A stretch of DNA of 6,932 nt from an uncultured bacterium (GTDB lineage Bacteria > Bacillota > Clostridia > Lachnospirales > Lachnospiraceae). Numbering within the stretch: position 1 is the first letter of the stretch; each line of letters starts with the position of its first letter. The position numbers and the translations under genes are program-made. The notes under the pieces were generated by a model that searched no databases, was not told where the DNA came from, and saw only the letters and a program-made list of their open reading frames with translations. The stretch covers positions 1 to 6,932 of the forward strand of contig CAMTZV010000073.1 of assembly GCA_947086625.1 (NCBI GenBank). Direction: 5' to 3'. Positions 5,235-6,932 of the stretch are shown in pieces.

Positions 5235-6932
5235 ATGCCGGACATACAACTACTGGACGAAGCGACAATTGAAAAGATCGCGGCAGGCGAGGTCGTCGAA
5301 CGCCCCTCCTCGGTGGCAAAGGAGCTGGTGGAGAATGCCATCGATGCGCGCGCAACCTTTATCACGGTAGAAATCAAGGAGGGCGGCACCACGTTTCTGC
5401 GCGTTACCGACAACGGCTGCGGCATCGAAAAGGAGCAGGTAAAGCTCGCCTTTTTGCGTCATTCCACGAGCAAGATCCGCAGCATGGAGGATCTGCTTCG
5501 CGTGAAATCGCTGGGCTTTCGGGGCGAGGCGCTCAGCTCCATCAGCGCGGTTGCACAGGTGGAGCTGATCACGCGTCCGCGCGGCGCGCTCACCGGTGTT
5601 CGCTACGTCATCGAGGGTTCAAAGGAAAAGCTCTTTGAGGAGATCGGCGCGCCCGAGGGCACGACGTTTCTCGTGCGCAACCTCTTTTTTAACACGCCTG
5701 TCCGGCGCAGATTTTTGAAGTCGGCGCAGACCGAGGGCGGCTACATCGCTGCGGTCATGGAGCGGCTCGCCCTCTCACACCCGGAGATTTCCTTCCAGCT
5801 CATTGTGAACAACCAGCCGAAGCTTCACACGTCGGGCAACTGCAACCGTAAGGACATGATCTTTCACATATACGGGAAGGAGATCGCATCAAACCTGCTT
5901 TCGGTCGACGGCGAGCGGGACGGCATCCGTCTGGCCGGCTTTATCGGAAAGCCCGTGATTTCCCGGGGCAACCGAAATTTTGAAAACTACTTTGTCAACG
6001 GAAGGTACTTAAAAAGCCAGATCATCGCGGGGGCGCTCGAGGAGGCGTACAAGCCGTATCTCATGAGCCGCCAGTATCCGTTTACGGTGCTCTATATCAC
6101 GATGGACGAAGAGCTGTTGGACGTGAACGTACACCCGACGAAGATGGAGGCCCGCTTTTCGCAGGGAGAGCAGCTCTACAGAAGCGTGTCCGCCCTCGTG
6201 CGCGAAACGCTTGCAGGACGCGATCTGGTCGTGGAGGTGTCTGCAGACGCACCCGTAAAAAAGGATGCCGCCGGAGCCGCTTTTGCACTTCCCGAGCCGT
6301 TTGAGAAAAAACGGCTCTCGGACATGAAGGAGCGCGCCGGGGGGACGCGTCTGGCGGAGAGTGCCTATGAGAAGAAATATGCGCCGCGTCCGCTTACACC
6401 CGACGCAGACAATATGGCGCAGCGCGGACAGCCCCAGAAGGCGTCCGTACAGGGGCAAAGGTCGCTGCGGCAGGCGCAGCCTGATGCGGCACCCGAACAG
6501 CCAGAGCAGGCGCAGTCCGTATCTTATGAGGCGCCGCGCCAGACGACGCTTTCGGAGGTGCTTTCTGAGGAGAACGGCTATCAGGCCGGTTTTATCGAGC
6601 AGGCAAAGCGCGGGGATGTGCGCATCATCGGGCAGCTCTTTGACACGTACTGGCTCACACAGGCCGGGGAGCAGCTCTTTGTCATCGACCAGCACGCGGC
6701 GCACGAGAAGGTGCTCTACGAGCGGATGATGAAGCGCTTTGCAAACCGCGAGCTGACGAGCCAGCAGCTAAGCCCGCCGATCGTCTTAAGCCTTACCGTG
6801 CAGGAGCAGAGCGTCTTAAAGGATCACGCGGAGCTGATTGGCAGGCTCGGCTTTGTCCTCGAGCCCTTCGGCGGCAGAGAGTATGCGATCTTTGCGGCGC
6901 CGGACAACCTCTACGGGCTCGACGGGGAGGCT
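5235..6932 (+). CDS. mutL: DNA mismatch repair endonuclease MutL, 3'-truncated by the window edge
   Basis: MutL links mismatch-bound MutS to strand removal; in bacteria without MutH it is itself the nicking enzyme. The frame from ATG 5235 is open to the last base, giving 566 residues; family members are usually about 600-690, so the end of the C-terminal domain is missing. The N-terminal GHKL ATPase is complete: AAGEVVERPSSVAKELVENA (16-35) with general base E30 and Mg-binding N34, DNGCGI (59-64), GFRGEAL (94-100), NTPVRR (153-158) and DVNVHPTKMEARF (296-308). A linker of about 125 residues follows (about 330-455), rich in Q, A, P and E. The C-terminal dimerisation/nuclease domain starts near RIIGQLFDTYWL (463-474) and holds DQHAAHEKVLYE (485-496), an exact DQHA(X)2E(X)4E metal-binding endonuclease motif. 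The further conserved C-terminal cysteine and histidine motifs would lie past the window. It is translated from a strong site abutting the mutS stop. Confidence 0.98.
   Translation, partial: MPDIQLLDEATIEKIAAGEVVERPSSVAKELVENAIDARATFITVEIKEGGTTFLRVTDNGCGIEKEQVKLAFLRHSTSKIRSMEDLLRVKSLGFRGEALSSISAVAQVELITRPRGALTGVRYVIEGSKEKLFEEIGAPEGTTFLVRNLFFNTPVRRRFLKSAQTEGGYIAAVMERLALSHPEISFQLIVNNQPKLHTSGNCNRKDMIFHIYGKEIASNLLSVDGERDGIRLAGFIGKPVISRGNRNFENYFVNGRYLKSQIIAGALEEAYKPYLMSRQYPFTVLYITMDEELLDVNVHPTKMEARFSQGEQLYRSVSALVRETLAGRDLVVEVSADAPVKKDAAGAAFALPEPFEKKRLSDMKERAGGTRLAESAYEKKYAPRPLTPDADNMAQRGQPQKASVQGQRSLRQAQPDAAPEQPEQAQSVSYEAPRQTTLSEVLSEENGYQAGFIEQAKRGDVRIIGQLFDTYWLTQAGEQLFVIDQHAAHEKVLYERMMKRFANRELTSQQLSPPIVLSLTVQEQSVLKDHAELIGRLGFVLEPFGGREYAIFAAPDNLYGLDGEA
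6294..6317 (+). other. Perfect 9-base-pair hairpin in the mutL linker-coding region
   Basis: GAGCCGTTT (6294-6302) and AAACGGCTC (6309-6317) are exact inverted copies around a 6-base GAGAAA loop. Two further C-G pairs are possible past a 2-base bulge (6292-6293 with 6320-6321). It falls in the segment encoding the poorly conserved linker, where selection on the protein is weak. No T-run follows on either strand. It may be chance or an mRNA structure; no function is claimed. Confidence 0.35.

Noticed and set aside
6414..6525. Possible frameshift or repeat expansion in the Q/A/P-rich part of mutL
   Set aside because: The frame remains open and resumes conserved MutL C-terminal sequence. A variable, low-complexity linker is normal for MutL.
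6009..6704. 231-codon open frame on the reverse strand
   Set aside because: It lies wholly inside mutL, is antisense to clearly conserved coding sequence, and its translation is rich in R and L as expected from GC-rich shadow frames. No ribosome binding site or family likeness was seen.

Overview
The window is an ordinary-looking chromosomal segment on which every gene reads on the + strand. It most resembles a Lachnospiraceae-type Clostridia (Bacillota). The evidence is strong AGGAGG-type ribosome binding sites, a MutS whose opening resembles that family, a MutL carrying the endonuclease motif found in MutH-independent mismatch repair, and two flavoproteins of families common in anaerobic Clostridia. 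The genus cannot be fixed from the sequence alone. Most of the window is GC-rich (58% in bases 301-600 by hand count), but the first 300 bases are clearly poorer (about 44%).

Layout: (1) bases 1-878 are the C-terminal two thirds of a BaiN/HI0933-family FAD oxidoreductase, cut by the left edge. (2) Bases 875-2494 are a complete FAD-dependent dehydrogenase of the COG2509 type, whose start overlaps the previous stop by ATGA. (3) Bases 2495-2573 are the only real intergenic gap, 79 bases. It holds a near-perfect 14-base tandem duplication, three GATC sites and a strong ribosome binding site. (4) Bases 2574-5222 are a complete mutS. (5) Bases 5235-6932 are mutL, cut by the right edge, starting 12 bases after the mutS stop. 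There is no gene-free stretch over 300 bases.

How the genes work together: MutS recognises mismatches and MutL is the ATP-controlled endonuclease it recruits. MutS carries a clear beta-clamp motif (QISLF) near its C-terminus, and MutL carries the DQHA(X)2E(X)4E metal-binding motif, so the pair fits the clamp-directed, methylation-independent type of mismatch repair. The two flavoproteins upstream are translationally coupled to each other, and I see no sequence link between them and repair beyond co-orientation.

I found no mobile element, CRISPR array, tRNA, rRNA or recognisable riboswitch, and no strong evidence for an undescribed system. The best leads are small: the tandem repeat in the mutS leader, a terminator-like hairpin with a T-run inside the first flavoprotein gene, the composition break in that gene, and the unknown role of the COG2509 protein.
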